Of a stretch of DNA of 64,000 nt, positions 28,141 through 38,688 are shown piece after piece. Every line of letters begins with the position of its first letter. The first letter of the stretch is position 1. Under the pieces are notes generated by a model. That model made no database searches. It was given only the letters and a program-made list of their open reading frames with translations, and was not told where the DNA came from. A program made the translations under genes and the position numbers. Source of the stretch: Aeromonas salmonicida subsp. salmonicida (GTDB taxonomy: Bacteria; Pseudomonadota; Gammaproteobacteria; Enterobacterales; Aeromonadaceae); assembly GCF_001643305.1 (NCBI RefSeq), contig NZ_LSGW01000044.1, positions 62,001 through 126,000 on the forward strand, written 5' to 3'.

Positions 28141-28173
28141 GAAAAGGCGGGCTGACCCCAAGGCCAGCCCGCC
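28141..28173 (-). terminator. Terminator of the nqr-apbE-nqrM operon
   Basis: GGCGGGCTG and CAGCCCGCC (plus an inner CC/GG pair) form a strong stem. On the minus strand it is followed by TTTTCTTT. It sits between convergent nqrM and the small secreted gene and lies 47 bases past the nqrM stop. Confidence 0.75.
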
Positions 28174-28219
28174 TGCCATTCAGCCTTGGCCCGAGTACAA
28201 CTCGAAAACCCTAGCCCGC

Positions 28220-28444
28220 TCAGATGATCCGGTTATCGGTCAGCATCTTGCGACGGGCCTCTTCCTTGGCCATCTTCTTCTTGCGGTTGTCACAGGGTTC
28301 CGGGCAATCGCACTCCTTTTCGATACCTATAGTGCCCAGTCCGCCACAGGAGCCGGAAATGGTCTTCTTCTGGAAGATATAACCTATGGCCATGGCCACT
28401 ACAACGACCAGAAATACCCCGAAGGTGATCAGAAAAATCTGCAT
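28220..28444 (-). CDS. nqrM: Na+-NQR maturation protein NqrM
   Basis: NqrM is needed to mature Na+-NQR, probably by delivering iron to the cysteines of NqrD and NqrE. The 74-residue protein has one N-terminal transmembrane helix (FLITFGVFLVVVVAMAIGYIF), then the conserved cysteine cluster SGSCGGLGTIGIEKECDCPEPC. Its four cysteines match the family. It is the last gene of the nqr operon, 11 bases after apbE, as in Vibrio. Confidence 0.92.
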   Translation of the reverse strand: MQIFLITFGVFLVVVVAMAIGYIFQKKTISGSCGGLGTIGIEKECDCPEPCDNRKKKMAKEEARRKMLTDNRII

Positions 28445-28455
28445 GCTGGTGCCCC

Positions 28456-29493
28456 TTACTTTCTAACCAGGTACTGTTTGAACGCATCTGAATAGGCTTC
28501 GTCAAAACCATCGGCCGTCTTGGTGATCACGAAGATCGCCAGTCCGCGCTCCTTGGCATACGCCAGGCTCTTCTCGGGCCCGAGCACCATGAACACGGTC
28601 GCCAACCCGTCTGCGGTCATGCAGGAAGGGTGAATGACGGTCACCGACACCATGCGATGCTGGATAGGTTTGCCCGTCATGGGATCGATAGTGTGGGAGA
28701 AACGCTGGCCATCCATTTCGTAGTAATTGCGGTACTCGCCTGAAGTGGCAACCCCGTTGTCCCCCGGCACTATCACTTCCTGCACCGAGCCGGCATTGGC
28801 GGTCGGCTTCTCGATGGCCACACGCCAGGGGTGCCCCTTGCCGTTGACGCCATTGATCCGCAGCTCGCCACCGATCTCCACCAGATAGTTGCGAGACCCC
28901 ATGGACTCCAGATACTCGGCCACCTTGTCCACCCCAAAGCCCTTGGCAATGGCGGAGAGATCCACGTAGAGGTCCGGAATATCTTTTTGCAACGTATCGG
29001 CATCAGCGGAGGTGATCACATGCAAATTGCCCAGACCTGTCTTCTGACGGGTCTGGGTGATCAGCTCCTCGGACGGGATCCTGGTCGGACGCGCATCCGG
29101 TCCGAAGCCCCACAGATTGACCAAGGGGCCAACGGTAACGTCAAGCGCCCCCCGGCTCTCACGGCCCAGATGCAGGGATTCAGTCACCACCCGGGCGGTA
29201 TCGCGAGAGACCACCACAGGGGTCGAGCTTCTGTGCTGGTTGAAACGGGACAACTCGGAATCGGGACGATAGGTCGACATCTGGTCGTTGACCCGCTCCA
29301 GCAGGACGTCGACCTCGGCCTGGAATTTGGCCGGATCCGTGATGACGTTATCCGCCACCTTGATGGAATAGTAGGTACCCATGGTGCTGCCGGTGATGTG
29401 GATCTCCGGCTTGGATTGGACCGTTTCCTGACCGCACCCCGTCAAGAAAAAGGCTAGCCCTAAGGCTAGCCAGGTCTTTACAACACTGTGCAT
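28456..29493 (-). CDS. apbE: FAD:protein FMN transferase ApbE
   Basis: ApbE transfers FMN from FAD to threonine in the (S/T)GAT motifs of NqrB and NqrC. The 345-residue protein has a lipoprotein signal (ALGLAFFLTGC, lipidated Cys near residue 20), so it is anchored in the periplasm facing its targets. The domain shows GSTMGTYYSIKV, MSTYRPDSELSRFN, the flavin-site DLSAIAKGFGVDKVAEYL and SHTIDPMTGKP with the metal-binding SVTVIHPSCMTADGLATVFMVLG segment. It lies 3 bases after nqrF and 11 before nqrM, which fits its role in the complex. Confidence 0.95.
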   Translation of the reverse strand: MHSVVKTWLALGLAFFLTGCGQETVQSKPEIHITGSTMGTYYSIKVADNVITDPAKFQAEVDVLLERVNDQMSTYRPDSELSRFNQHRSSTPVVVSRDTARVVTESLHLGRESRGALDVTVGPLVNLWGFGPDARPTRIPSEELITQTRQKTGLGNLHVITSADADTLQKDIPDLYVDLSAIAKGFGVDKVAEYLESMGSRNYLVEIGGELRINGVNGKGHPWRVAIEKPTANAGSVQEVIVPGDNGVATSGEYRNYYEMDGQRFSHTIDPMTGKPIQHRMVSVTVIHPSCMTADGLATVFMVLGPEKSLAYAKERGLAIFVITKTADGFDEAYSDAFKQYLVRK

Positions 29494-29496
29494 TGA

Positions 29497-30720
29497 TTAA
29501 CCACCAAAGTCATCCAGCAGGATGTTTTCGTCTTCAACACCGAGGTTTTTCAGCATGTTGATGACGGCAGCATTCATGACGGGAGGTCCACACATGTAGA
29601 ACTCGCAATCTTCCGGCGCCTCGTGGTTCTTGAGATAGTTCTCGAACAAGACGTTGTGGATGAAGCCGGTGTAGCCATCCCAGTTGTCTTCCGGTTGCGG
29701 ATCAGACAGGGCGACGTGCCACTGGAAGTTGTCATTCTCGGCCGCCAGCATGTCGAAGTCTTCGACATAGAACATCTCGCGCTTGGAACGGGCACCGTAC
29801 CAGAAGCTCATCTTGCGATGGGTCTTCAGACGACGCAGCTGGTCGAAAATATGGGAGCGCATCGGCGCCATACCCGCCCCACCACCGACGAACACCATTT
29901 CAGCATTGGTGTCTTTGGCGAAGAACTCACCAAACGGACCCGAGATGGTCACCTTGTCGCCAGCCTTGAGGCTGAAGATATAGGAGGACATCTGGCCGGG
30001 AGGCGCAGTCCAGTTGCTGGGTGGCGGGGTCGCGATCCGCACGTTCAGCATTATGATGCCGAACTCTTCCGGATAGTTGGCCATGGAATAAGCACGAATG
30101 ATCGGCTCGTTGACCTTGGACTCCAGTTCGAAGATCTTGAAGCGATCCCAATCCCCGCGATACTCCTCGGGAATATCGAAGTTCTTGTACTGCACATGGT
30201 GAGCAGGGGCTTCGATCTGGATATAACCACCGGCGCGGAACGGGACGCTCTCGCCATCGGGGATCTGCAGCTTGAGCTCCTTGATGAAGGTGGCCTTGTT
30301 ATCGTTGGAGATAACAGTACAGTCCCACTTCTTCACCCCGAAGATCTCTTCCGGCAGCTCGATATCCATGTCGGAACGCACTGTGACCTGACAGGCCAGA
30401 CGCTCCCCATGACGGGCTTCACCCTTGCTGATGTGATCCAGCTCGGTCGGCAGAATATCACCGCCGCCAGCTTTTACACGCACCTTGCACTGACCACAGG
30501 AGCCACCGCCACCACAGGCGGAGGAGACGAAGATGCCACTGCCGGCCAGAACGCCGAGCAGCTTGCCACCCGCCGGGCTGGTGACAGCCTTGGCCGGGTC
30601 GCCGTTGATGCTGATTGTCACGTCACCTGCGGTCACCAGCTTGGACTTGGCGAACAGAATGACTGCCACCAAAGCCAGCAGGATCACGGTGAACATGACC
30701 ACACCCAGAATAATTTCCAT
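29497..30720 (-). CDS. nqrF: Na+-NQR subunit F
   Basis: NqrF is the NADH-oxidising entry subunit of the sodium-pumping NADH:quinone oxidoreductase. The 407 residues show one N-terminal transmembrane helix. A 2Fe-2S ferredoxin domain follows, with cysteines in [17 protein letters not shown] and a fourth in RLACQV. Next come an FAD domain ([11 protein letters not shown]) and an NAD-binding domain ([29 protein letters not shown]). The C-terminus [11 protein letters not shown] is typical. AAGGAA precedes the ATG, and it follows nqrE by 18 bases. A long open frame on the opposite strand through nqrF, nqrE and nqrD is a shadow of this operon. Confidence 0.97.
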   Translation of the reverse strand: MEIILGVVMFTVILLALVAVILFAKSKLVTAGDVTISINGDPAKAVTSPAGGKLLGVLAGSGIFVSSACGGGGSCGQCKVRVKAGGGDILPTELDHISKGEARHGERLACQVTVRSDMDIELPEEIFGVKKWDCTVISNDNKATFIKELKLQIPDGESVPFRAGGYIQIEAPAHHVQYKNFDIPEEYRGDWDRFKIFELESKVNEPIIRAYSMANYPEEFGIIMLNVRIATPPPSNWTAPPGQMSSYIFSLKAGDKVTISGPFGEFFAKDTNAEMVFVGGGAGMAPMRSHIFDQLRRLKTHRKMSFWYGARSKREMFYVEDFDMLAAENDNFQWHVALSDPQPEDNWDGYTGFIHNVLFENYLKNHEAPEDCEFYMCGPPVMNAAVINMLKNLGVEDENILLDDFGG

Positions 30721-30738
30721 CTATTATTCCTTTTCCGA

Positions 30739-31335
30739 TTACAGGGAAATACCAGAGAAGGACATAAAGCCCAGCGCCATGAGTCCCGCGGTGATGAAGG
30801 TGATGCCCAGTCCACGCAGACCTTGCGGCACGTCGGAGTACTTCATCTTCTCGCGGATCCCCGCCATCGCCACGATGGCAAGCATCCAGCCAGCACCCGA
30901 ACCCACGCCATAGACCACAGACTCCACGAAGTTGTAGTCACGCTGCACCATGAAGGAGACGCCACCGAAGATGGCGCAGTTCACTGTGATGAGCGGCAGG
31001 AAGATACCGAGCGCGTTGTAAAGCGCAGGGAAGTACTTGTCCAGCGCCATTTCCAGGATCTGCACCAGGGCTGCAATCACACCGATAAAGGTGATGAAGC
31101 TCAGGAAGCTCAGATCCAGGCCGGAGACCAGCACGCCATCCTTGAGGACGTAGTTGTAGATCAGGTTGTTGGCCGGAACGGCAACGGTCTGAACCACGAT
31201 AACAGCAATCCCCAGACCCATGGCGGTCTTGACCTTCTTGGACACAGCCAGGAAGGTACACATCCCCAGGAAGAAGGAGAGGGCCAGGTTTTCGATGAAA
31301 ATCGAACGAATCAACAGACTCAGATAGTGTTCCAT
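30739..31335 (-). CDS. nqrE: Na+-NQR subunit E
   Basis: An integral membrane subunit (198 residues, six hydrophobic segments) that with NqrD holds the intramembrane iron centre. The conserved cysteines are in [12 protein letters not shown] and [14 protein letters not shown]. The sequence [18 protein letters not shown] at the N-terminus and [19 protein letters not shown] near the end are characteristic. It is separated by only 3 bases from nqrD and 18 from nqrF, within one operon. NqrE and RnfA are homologous, but the full NQR gene order decides for NqrE. Confidence 0.97.
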   Translation of the reverse strand: MEHYLSLLIRSIFIENLALSFFLGMCTFLAVSKKVKTAMGLGIAVIVVQTVAVPANNLIYNYVLKDGVLVSGLDLSFLSFITFIGVIAALVQILEMALDKYFPALYNALGIFLPLITVNCAIFGGVSFMVQRDYNFVESVVYGVGSGAGWMLAIVAMAGIREKMKYSDVPQGLRGLGITFITAGLMALGFMSFSGISL

Positions 31336-31338
31336 ACC

Positions 31339-31971
31339 TTAATCCTTCGCCTCCACCTGCTTGGGATCCCTGGTGCGAACGCCCCAGATGATCAGACCAA
31401 TGATGAAGAACGCACTCGGCGGCAGCAGCAGCAGGCCGTTAGGCACATACCAGCCACCATTGTTCACCAGCGGCAGCAGCTCGATACCGAACCAAGTGCC
31501 GGAGCCCAGGATTTCACGCACTGTGGCTACGGTCAGCAGCACGGCGCCGTAGCCCAGACCGTTGCCGATACCATCCAAGAAGGAGGGCAGCGGGGCGCTC
31601 TTCATGGCATAGGCTTCGGCACGACCCATCACGATGCAGTTGGTGATGATGAGGCCCACGAACACCGACAGTTGCTTGGAGATCTCATAGGCATATGCCT
31701 TGAGCACCTGGTCAACTACGATAACCAGCGAGGCAATCACCGCCATCTGGGCGATGATCCGTACGCTGTTCGGGATCTGGTTGCGGATCAGGGAGATGAA
31801 CAGGTTGGAGAAGGCGGTCACCGCGGTCACGGCCAGCGTCATCACGAATGCCGTCTTCATCTGGCTGGTAACGGCCAGCGCGGAACAGACACCCAGCACC
31901 TGCAAGGCGATGGGGTTGTTGCCGAGCACAGGCGTCAACAGCAACTTCTTCATTTCGCTCTTGTCAGCCAT
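31339..31971 (-). CDS. nqrD: Na+-NQR subunit D
   Basis: An integral membrane subunit (210 residues) homologous to RnfE. Like NqrE it carries one conserved cysteine in an early helix ([17 protein letters not shown]) and one in [18 protein letters not shown], which together with NqrE bind the intramembrane iron. The start is [14 protein letters not shown] at 31971; it overlaps the nqrC stop by 8 bases (ATGGCTGA), so translation is coupled. Open sequence further upstream belongs to nqrC in another frame. Confidence 0.96.
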   Translation of the reverse strand: MADKSEMKKLLLTPVLGNNPIALQVLGVCSALAVTSQMKTAFVMTLAVTAVTAFSNLFISLIRNQIPNSVRIIAQMAVIASLVIVVDQVLKAYAYEISKQLSVFVGLIITNCIVMGRAEAYAMKSAPLPSFLDGIGNGLGYGAVLLTVATVREILGSGTWFGIELLPLVNNGGWYVPNGLLLLPPSAFFIIGLIIWGVRTRDPKQVEAKD

Positions 31972-32752
31972 TGTTGATTTCTCCTGCACGAATCTTGGCC
32001 AGGAAAGGACCAAAGCCCTTGGGTCCCATCCAGAAGTCGAACGTGTGCTGTACACCGTTACCGGTCAGAGTCGCGCCAGACAGGCCGTCGATCTCATGCA
32101 CGGAACCTTCAGGGGCATGGCCCTTGATGACTCGCAAGGCTGGCATGCCGTCCTGATCGAACAGCTTCTTGTCCTTGAACAGGCCTTGCCAGGCCGGGTT
32201 CTCGATCTCGCCGCCCAGACCCGGGGTTTCACCGTGGTCATAGTAGGTAATGCCCTTGATGGTTTCCCCATCAGCCGCCACGGCAACGAAGGCATACATG
32301 GTAGACCACAGACCCTGGCCGTAAATCGGCAGGATAATGTTGTCGACCTTGCCTTCGGCATCCTTGGCGAAGAACACCGGGATCAGTCTGGAGATTTGAC
32401 GCAAACCAGCCTTGTCGTCGGCAGGTGCCAGACGAATGTTCTTGGCCGGATCTTTTGCTGCCAGCTTGGTGTCGAAGTTGTCGGCATCGCCGTCAACGAA
32501 TTCACCGGTAGTCAGGTCAACCAGACGCGCTTCAATCTTGTCACCGTACAGTTGGGCCAGATCACGCTTGGCCACCGAGCTGACATCGACACCGGCAACG
32601 GACAGAATATTGCTTTGCTTGTCCAGCGCCTTGTTTTCCATCTGAGCCGGACGCAGACCCACAGCAACCACTGAGACCACGATGGAACACACCAGACACA
32701 GACCGGTCACTATGGTGAGGGTGCCGACAGTAGAGTCTTTATTAAACGCCAC
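31964..32752 (-). CDS. nqrC: Na+-NQR subunit C
   Basis: NqrC (262 residues) has one N-terminal transmembrane helix ([24 protein letters not shown]) and a periplasmic domain bearing covalently bound FMN. The flavinylation motif is seen as [10 protein letters not shown], with the acceptor Thr at about residue 228. The start is a GTG at 32752, preceded by GGAGG at 8-base spacing and giving the family N-terminus (M)[10 protein letters not shown]. The GTG lies inside the end of nqrB (11-base overlap). ApbE, encoded downstream, is the enzyme that attaches the FMN. Confidence 0.95.
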   Translation of the reverse strand: MAFNKDSTVGTLTIVTGLCLVCSIVVSVVAVGLRPAQMENKALDKQSNILSVAGVDVSSVAKRDLAQLYGDKIEARLVDLTTGEFVDGDADNFDTKLAAKDPAKNIRLAPADDKAGLRQISRLIPVFFAKDAEGKVDNIILPIYGQGLWSTMYAFVAVAADGETIKGITYYDHGETPGLGGEIENPAWQGLFKDKKLFDQDGMPALRVIKGHAPEGSVHEIDGLSGATLTGNGVQHTFDFWMGPKGFGPFLAKIRAGEINNG

Positions 32753-33971
32753 GAGCGATCCTCCGCTTGATGTTCGCCTGCGCCACGAAATGGTCAAACA
32801 AGGGGGCAAACAGGTTGGCAAATAGAATGGCCAACATCATGCCTTCCGGGAACGCCGGGTTCACGACACGTATCAGCACAACCATGACGCCGATCAGGGC
32901 GCCATACCACCACTTGCCCTTGTTGGTAAAGGCAGCGGAGACCGGATCGGTCGCCATGAAGGCCATACCAAAGGCGAAGCCGCCCAGCACCAGATGCCAG
33001 TGCCACGGCATGTTGAACATGGGGTTGGTATCGGAACCGATGACGTTGAACAGCAGGGAAGTGGCGACCATGCCGATCATCACGCCTGCGATGATGCGCC
33101 AGGAGGCGATCCGCATGTAGACGATCATGGCTGCACCGATAAGGATCATCAGGGTGGATACTTCACCGATGGAACCCGGCAGGTTACCAAGGAAAGCATC
33201 CATCCAGCTGATGGTCTGGCCGGTTGCACCGTTGATCAGCGCCATCTGGCCGCCCTGGGCCCACTGGCTCAGCGCGGTCGCGCCCGAGTAGCCATCAACG
33301 GCAACCCAGACAGCATCACCGGAGATCTGGCCCGGGTAGGCGAAGAACAGGAACGCACGACCCGCCAGGGCCGGGTTCAGGAAGTTCTTGCCGGTACCAC
33401 CGAACACTTCCTTGGCCAGTACCACACCGAAGGTGATGCCCAGCGCGGCTTGCCATAGGGGCAGCGCGGGCGGCACGATCAGCGCAAACAGGATGGAGGT
33501 CACGAAGAAGCCTTCGTTGATCTCGTGCTTGCGCACCATGGCAAACAGCACTTCCCAGAAACCACCGACCAGGAACACGGTCAGGTAAATTGGCAGGAAG
33601 TGGGTTGCACCGATCAGCATCTTGCTGCCTATACCGGCAACCGCTGGATCCAGCGAGGCACCCAGCAATTGCGCCAGCGCATATTGCCAGGTATCAGCAC
33701 CGGCAACGGTACCCAGATGGGCAATAGCGGCGATCGCCTGATTGCCGACGTTGAACATGCCCCAGAACATGGCCGGGAACACGGCCAGCCACACCATGAT
33801 CATCATGCGCTTCAGATCGATCGCATCACGGACGTGGGCAGCGTTGCGGGTCACGGACCCGGGGGTATAAAACAGGGTATACGCCGCCTCGAACAGGGCA
33901 TAGTACTTGGCGTACTTGCCACCCGGCTCGAAGTGATGTTCCATATTTTCAAGAAGTTGCTTGAAACTCAT
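32742..33971 (-). CDS. nqrB: Na+-NQR subunit B
   Basis: NqrB (409 residues) is the main sodium-translocating membrane subunit, with about ten hydrophobic helices. It carries covalent FMN on the threonine of the SGAT motif ([11 protein letters not shown], Thr at about residue 232) and contains the riboflavin and quinone region. The N-terminus [20 protein letters not shown] is characteristic. The gene begins 3 bases after nqrA and overlaps nqrC. Conserved [22 protein letters not shown] and [25 protein letters not shown] are both present, so it appears complete and functional. Confidence 0.97.
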   Translation of the reverse strand: MSFKQLLENMEHHFEPGGKYAKYYALFEAAYTLFYTPGSVTRNAAHVRDAIDLKRMMIMVWLAVFPAMFWGMFNVGNQAIAAIAHLGTVAGADTWQYALAQLLGASLDPAVAGIGSKMLIGATHFLPIYLTVFLVGGFWEVLFAMVRKHEINEGFFVTSILFALIVPPALPLWQAALGITFGVVLAKEVFGGTGKNFLNPALAGRAFLFFAYPGQISGDAVWVAVDGYSGATALSQWAQGGQMALINGATGQTISWMDAFLGNLPGSIGEVSTLMILIGAAMIVYMRIASWRIIAGVMIGMVATSLLFNVIGSDTNPMFNMPWHWHLVLGGFAFGMAFMATDPVSAAFTNKGKWWYGALIGVMVVLIRVVNPAFPEGMMLAILFANLFAPLFDHFVAQANIKRRIARGV

Positions 33972-33974
33972 CGC

Positions 33975-35318
33975 TTAACCTTCCAGTTCTATCTTGGTCA
34001 GGCACTCACGCAAGATCGGGCCGTACTCTGTCTTGCCGGGGCAGACGAAGGTACAGAGCGCCAAATCTTCCTCATCCAGCTCCAGACAACCGAGCGCTTG
34101 CGCGTTGTCGATGTCACCGGAGACCAGATCCCGCAACAGCAGGGTCGGCAGGATGTCGAGCGGCATCACACGCTCATAGTTGCCGATAGGCACCATGGAG
34201 CGATCACTACCGTTGGTGGTGGTAGTGAAGTTGATGAGCTTGCGCTTCACCAAATGCGAGAGGGTGGTACGGGTGATGGAGAACTTGCTGGCGCTGGGGT
34301 TGACCCATCCCAGAAACTCTTTCTCACGGCCTTCACTCAGCACGCTCACCTGATTGTGGTAACGACCCAGGTAGTCATGGACCCCTTCAACCTTGGCACC
34401 ACTGAGCAGGGAACCGGAGATGACGCGGTTTTCATCCGCCCGCAGCTCGTTGTTGGTCAACTGGCTGATACAGGCACCCATACGGGTACGCAGCAGGCGA
34501 GGCTTCAATACGTTCGGGCCAGCCAGGGCGATCACCTTATCGGTGAAGATCTGACCAGTGGTGAACAGCTTGCCGTACGCGATGACATCCTGATAGTTGA
34601 TGTACCACTGCACCTTCTTGGCACTGACCGGATCCAGGAAATGGATATGGGTGCCTGGCAGACCGGCAGGATGCGGACCGACGAACACTTCTTCTTTGAC
34701 TTGCGCCAGAGAAGCGTGCGGCAGGCTGGCCTCGCCTTTACAGACGTAGACGGCGCCATCAGTCAGGCGCGTCAATACGGCCAGACCATCGAGGAAAGCC
34801 TGTGACTGTTCCTTGATGATGAGCTCGGCATTGGCAGCCAGCGGGTTGGTGTCCATGGCGGTGACGAAAATGGCACGGGGAGAAGACTCCACGGCCGGCA
34901 CCTTGCTGAACGGGCGAGTACGCAACGCAGTCCATTGCCCTGATGCGACCAGGATCTCCTGCACCTTGCTGCGCGCGAGCTGTGCCAGCTCGGCAGACGC
35001 AAAGTGTTCAAAGGTCACCTGCTCGTCGGACCCATCGATATCGATGACAACGGATTGCAGAATGCGCTTGGCACCCCGGTTGATCTCTGAAACCACACCG
35101 GTGGCAGGGGCCGTGAATTTAACGCCAGGGTTCTTCTTATCTTCGAAGAGCTCCTGACCTTTAATGACGCGATCACCTACTTTGACAAGCATAGTAGGAC
35201 GCATCCCCACGAACTCTTCGCCGAGTGTAGCAACACGGGTGATGGCCGGGCCATCGTAGATTACTTGCTCCGGAGCACCCAGCACGGGGATGTCCAGTCC
35301 TCTTTTAATTGTAATCAT
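33975..35318 (-). CDS. nqrA: Na+-NQR subunit A
   Basis: NqrA is the peripheral cytoplasmic subunit that contributes to the quinone site. The 447-residue protein starts [18 protein letters not shown] and has [19 protein letters not shown] and [19 protein letters not shown], all near-identical to Vibrio NqrA. It is the first gene of the nqrABCDEF-apbE-nqrM operon. ATG 35318 is preferred to a GTG four codons earlier, as AGTGAG precedes it and the family length fits. The promoter must lie in the 440 bases upstream. Confidence 0.97.
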   Translation of the reverse strand: MITIKRGLDIPVLGAPEQVIYDGPAITRVATLGEEFVGMRPTMLVKVGDRVIKGQELFEDKKNPGVKFTAPATGVVSEINRGAKRILQSVVIDIDGSDEQVTFEHFASAELAQLARSKVQEILVASGQWTALRTRPFSKVPAVESSPRAIFVTAMDTNPLAANAELIIKEQSQAFLDGLAVLTRLTDGAVYVCKGEASLPHASLAQVKEEVFVGPHPAGLPGTHIHFLDPVSAKKVQWYINYQDVIAYGKLFTTGQIFTDKVIALAGPNVLKPRLLRTRMGACISQLTNNELRADENRVISGSLLSGAKVEGVHDYLGRYHNQVSVLSEGREKEFLGWVNPSASKFSITRTTLSHLVKRKLINFTTTTNGSDRSMVPIGNYERVMPLDILPTLLLRDLVSGDIDNAQALGCLELDEEDLALCTFVCPGKTEYGPILRECLTKIELEG

Positions 35319-35758
35319 ACTCACTTGCACTACCGTTAAGGGAAGACAGGTTGGTTAGCGCCGAGAAATACATCACGACGAGTTGTTGAATGAGCCCGTT
35401 CATGTTGCAGGATAATGTCGAAGCGACAAACAAATCAGCAACATACAGGGTCATTCAAAAGCGCTTGAGTTTAGCACTTATGGCAAGTCAGCTTCTATGC
35501 AAAATGGGGAAAATCCCCGCTCTATCACAAAATCATCGAAATTTAATCGCACCGTTTTTTTCGCTAAACCTCAGGCTCTGCGTTGAGTTAGCCATTAATA
35601 CCCCAAAATGGGTAATGGTTTTTATGTTCAAAAATGGATTAGAAAATTTGATATCTGGGCAGGGGAATAGCGCCCAGCTTCCGGACACAAGACGCAGCCC
35701 AAAAACGTTTGTTAATTGTTAACTGGTCGCGGATTAAGTAACTGATTGATCAATAATG
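35319..35758. other. Non-coding region upstream of nqrA
   Basis: About 440 bases between bolA and nqrA, AT-richer than the neighbours. On the minus strand an extended -10 element TGCTAAACT (35468-35476) is a possible nqr promoter, implying a 5' leader of about 140 bases. No good -35 is seen. Open frames on the plus strand here have no ribosome site and no family similarity. I see no clear bolA terminator. Confidence 0.4.
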
Positions 35759-36073
35759 TTAGGTCAGCCCATTTTTGCTGACACAGCTCGGCGTCTTTGG
35801 TGCCTGTTCTCTTTGCAACCACTCCTGCTCCGTATAGGTATGCAACGCCAGTGCATGAATGGCGCCAGCCAGCTCGTCGGCCAGCACGGCATTGACCTGA
35901 CGATGACGGGCCAGCAACCGGTGACCGTCGAAATGCGGGCTCACCACCACCACCTTGAAGTGGCTCTCGGAACCCGGTGCCACCCTGTGCATATAGCTTT
36001 CGTTGACGACCTCCAGATGAGTGGGGGACAAGGCAGCGGCCAGCTTGGCCTCGATCTGTTGTTGCATGGTCAC
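35759..36073 (-). CDS. bolA: BolA family transcriptional regulator / Fe-S trafficking protein
   Basis: BolA is a small stress-induced protein that pairs with monothiol glutaredoxin and influences cell morphology and biofilm genes. The 104-residue protein matches E. coli Bol[27 protein letters not shown], then [13 protein letters not shown] and the invariant HALALHTYT (His/Cys-type ligand region). The start is uncertain. GTG 36073 has GGGAG at 8-base spacing and aligns with the E. coli start; ATG 36079 is too close to the Shine-Dalgarno and ATG 36067 rather far. It diverges from rlmG; yajG and ampG nearby recall the E. coli bolA-yajG-ampG arrangement. Confidence 0.9.
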   Translation of the reverse strand: MTMQQQIEAKLAAALSPTHLEVVNESYMHRVAPGSESHFKVVVVSPHFDGHRLLARHRQVNAVLADELAGAIHALALHTYTEQEWLQREQAPKTPSCVSKNGLT

Positions 36074-36273
36074 GAGCATCACTCCCAAAATAGATGTCCG
36101 GCCATTGTAGCCAGAGTTGGCGGTATGACGAAATTGCCCCGCGTGGGAAAATGGTCGCAAATTTGCCCCGCCCACACAGCTGCCGGACTGGTGAAATTCT
36201 CCGCCCCCGCTAGAATAGCGCCACTTTGCGCCCCGTCGGCGCCTGTTTTATGAATCACGTTGGACTCTCGCTT

Positions 36274-37407
36274 ATGCAAACCCTTCTCGACACGGCTCAT
36301 TGTCGTCTGACCCTGTATCGCTACCCACGCCAGAGCCAGGATCCGTTGCAAGCCTGGGATGCGGCAGACGAGTATCTGATCAATACCTTGGCTGAGACGC
36401 CACTCGAACAAGCCGGCCCCGTCATCATCATGAATGACGGCTTCGGCGCACTGGCGGCGTTCCTGCATCCTCACGCCCCTGTCTGTGTCAGCGACTCCTA
36501 TATCAGCGAGCGGGCGACCCTTGCCAACCTCGCAGAGAACGAACTGGATCCTCACGCCATCAGATTGCAGGATGCGCTCGCGCCACTGCCCTTGGCCCCG
36601 GCACTGGTAGTAATCAAGGTATCCAAGTATCAGGCGCTGCTGGAACAGCAACTGCTGGCATTGCGTGCGGTGGTCACACCGGCTACTCGTGTCATTGCCG
36701 CCGGCAAGGCCAAGGACATTCACAGCTCGACCCTGGCATTGTTTGAAAAATACCTGGGGCCAACCCGCACCTCGCTGGCCTGGAAGAAGGCGCGCCTGAT
36801 CCATTGTGAGCCGCAAGCGATGCAGCCGGAACTGGCCAACCCCTATCCGACGGTCTGGCCGCTGGAGGGCACCGGCATGCTCATCCACAACCATGCCAAC
36901 GTGTTTTCCCGCACCAGCCTGGATATAGGTGCCCGCTTCATGCTGGACAATTTGCCTGTCCACAGTGCGCGCAAGGTGATCGATCTCGGTTGCGGCAACG
37001 GTGTGCTGGGGCTGGCACTGCTGGCGAAGGATCCCGAGGTGGAGGTGACCTTCATCGACGAATCCCATATGGCGGTCGCCTCGGCGCGGCTCAACGTCGA
37101 ACACAATCTGCCGGATGCCCTGCCCCGTGCCCGCTTCATGGTCAACAACTGTCTCGATGACGTGGCAGTAGGAGCGGCGGATCGGATCCTCTGCAACCCG
37201 CCCTTCCATCAGTTGCAGGCGATCACCGATCATATCGCCTGGCAGATGTTCAGCGATGCTCACCGGGTGTTGCCCCAGGGGGGCGAACTCTGGATAGTAG
37301 GCAACCGTCACCTGGATTATCACAACAAACTCAAGCGCCTGTTTGCCAATGCACAAGTCGTTGCGTCGAACAGCAAATTCGTTATTTTGAAAGCCATCAA
37401 ACGCTAA
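36274..37407 (+). CDS. rlmG: 23S rRNA (guanine-1835-N2)-methyltransferase RlmG
   Basis: RlmG methylates N2 of G1835 in 23S rRNA. The 377-residue protein has the two-domain RsmC/RlmG layout. An N-terminal degenerate methyltransferase domain shows LQAWDAADEYLINTL, DSYISERATLANL and VIKVSKYQALLEQQL. The C-terminal catalytic domain has the SAM motif VIDLGCGNGVLGLAL and the catalytic NPPF motif (ILCNPPFHQ). NRHLDYHNKLKRLF and FVILKAIKR at the end match RlmG rather than RsmC. The start at 36274 gives the family length (E. coli 378) although its ribosome site is weak; ATG 36250 is the alternative. Confidence 0.93.
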   Translation: MQTLLDTAHCRLTLYRYPRQSQDPLQAWDAADEYLINTLAETPLEQAGPVIIMNDGFGALAAFLHPHAPVCVSDSYISERATLANLAENELDPHAIRLQDALAPLPLAPALVVIKVSKYQALLEQQLLALRAVVTPATRVIAAGKAKDIHSSTLALFEKYLGPTRTSLAWKKARLIHCEPQAMQPELANPYPTVWPLEGTGMLIHNHANVFSRTSLDIGARFMLDNLPVHSARKVIDLGCGNGVLGLALLAKDPEVEVTFIDESHMAVASARLNVEHNLPDALPRARFMVNNCLDDVAVGAADRILCNPPFHQLQAITDHIAWQMFSDAHRVLPQGGELWIVGNRHLDYHNKLKRLFANAQVVASNSKFVILKAIKR

Positions 37408-37428
37408 ACAGAAAGCTAAAGGAAACCC

Positions 37429-38004
37429 ATGATGAAAAAGTCACTCTTGCTGCTGGCCGCCCTGATGCTGGGTGGTTGTGCGACTCACTGGCCGGAAACC
37501 GCTCTGCTCAACCCGCAGGTGATTCCTTCCAATCAGCAGTACTACTCGGGCAACCGCATCACCCTGGAAGGGGTCGACAAACGTGAAGCCGCCTACGTCT
37601 TCTCCATCAAGAAGAAAGAGAAGGCAGCCGTGCTGGTCAACAGCGAACAGCCGCTCAACAACCTGCTGGCCGAAAAACTGGCCGAAGGGCTGCGCAGTCA
37701 GGGACTGGAAGTGGGCAACAGCGGTACCACCAACCTGACCCTGGCCATCTCCAGCGCCGCCGTCACGGTGGAAGAGAAGACCTTCACCTATGTCACCAAG
37801 TCCCGCGTCAGCCTGCAGGTGATTGCCGACTTCCAGGGCAGCAAGCTGACCAAGCAGTTCAACATGTCTTCCAGCAAGGAAGGTCCGGGGGAGCCGAGCA
37901 TGGCCGAACTGGAATCCATCCTGAACCAGCAATTGGGCAGCCTGCTGCAACAGATCATGGCGGATGACGCTCTGCGTGGTTACCTCAAAGGTCAGCCGAG
38001 CTGA
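37429..38004 (+). CDS. yajG: YajG family lipoprotein
   Basis: A 191-residue outer- or inner-membrane lipoprotein. The signal peptide and lipobox (LLLLAALMLGGCA, lipidated Cys near residue 17) are clear. The mature domain matches YajG, with YVFSIKKKEKAAVLVNSEQPLNNLL and ISSAAVTVEEKTFTYVTKSRVSLQV. Function unknown, possibly envelope-related given its frequent link to ampG. AAGGAAACCC precedes the first of two adjacent ATGs. It follows rlmG by 21 bases and precedes the cyclophilin gene by 17, so rlmG-yajG-ppi are probably one transcript. Confidence 0.88.
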   Translation: MMKKSLLLLAALMLGGCATHWPETALLNPQVIPSNQQYYSGNRITLEGVDKREAAYVFSIKKKEKAAVLVNSEQPLNNLLAEKLAEGLRSQGLEVGNSGTTNLTLAISSAAVTVEEKTFTYVTKSRVSLQVIADFQGSKLTKQFNMSSSKEGPGEPSMAELESILNQQLGSLLQQIMADDALRGYLKGQPS

Positions 38005-38021
38005 GAAAGGAGAGCTAAACA

Positions 38022-38573
38022 ATGAAGAAACTCTGGTTACTGGCCATGCTGATCGCCCCGCTGGCGTTTGCCGGCCCCAAGGTCAGGATGGAGACCAACC
38101 ACGGCAATATAGTGGTGGAGCTGGCATCCAAACAGGCGCCGCAGACGGTGAAGAACTTCCTGCGCTACGTGGCGGACGGCAGTTATGACGGCAGCCTGTT
38201 CCACCGGGTGATCCAGGATTTCGTGGTGCAGGGGGGCGGCTACAACCAGCAGTTCCAGCAACTGCCGACCTTCGATCCCGTGGTCAACGAGTCCAAGGGC
38301 GGCCTGCCCAACAAACGCGGCAGCATCGCCATGGCCCGCACCCAGGCCGTGGACAGCGCCACTCGCCAGTTCTACTTCAACCTGACCGACAACAATAACC
38401 TCAACGCCAATGCAGGCGCCGGTTATACCGTATTCGGCCAGGTCGTGCAGGGTATGGAGGTGCTGGACAAGCTGGCCCAGGTGCAGACGGGTTACAGCTC
38501 CATTCTGCGCGCCAACGACGTACCCACCAGCCCCATCATCCTGAAGAAGGTGGTGTTGCTGGCGGAGAAATAA
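38022..38573 (+). CDS. Periplasmic cyclophilin-type peptidyl-prolyl cis-trans isomerase
   Basis: A 183-residue cyclophilin that catalyses proline isomerisation during folding. A signal peptide (KKLWLLAMLIAPLAFA, cleavage before GPKVRME) places it in the periplasm like E. coli PpiA. The active-site pieces are visible: LFHRVIQDFVVQGGGY (with the catalytic Arg-Val-Ile), GSIAMART, FYFNLTDNNNLNA and YTVFGQVVQGMEVLD. AAAGGAGAGC gives a good ribosome site. It is 17 bases downstream of yajG. Whether it is the ppiA orthologue or a paralogue cannot be decided here, so no symbol is assigned. Confidence 0.92.
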   Translation: MKKLWLLAMLIAPLAFAGPKVRMETNHGNIVVELASKQAPQTVKNFLRYVADGSYDGSLFHRVIQDFVVQGGGYNQQFQQLPTFDPVVNESKGGLPNKRGSIAMARTQAVDSATRQFYFNLTDNNNLNANAGAGYTVFGQVVQGMEVLDKLAQVQTGYSSILRANDVPTSPIILKKVVLLAEK

Positions 38574-38688
38574 CGCGAGCCGGATCACATTCCGCTGCGT
38601 CTTTGCCCGGGTCACCGGCGCACCTTTCTATACTCTGGCCCTGCCCCGTTTCCCGGGGCATGGCCCACCCGAGGAGAAGGAGGTTCCG

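Noticed and set aside
29623-31977. A 784-codon plus-strand open frame running opposite nqrF, nqrE and nqrD
   Set aside because: It is a codon-bias shadow of three well-conserved nqr genes; no start signal and no family resemblance.
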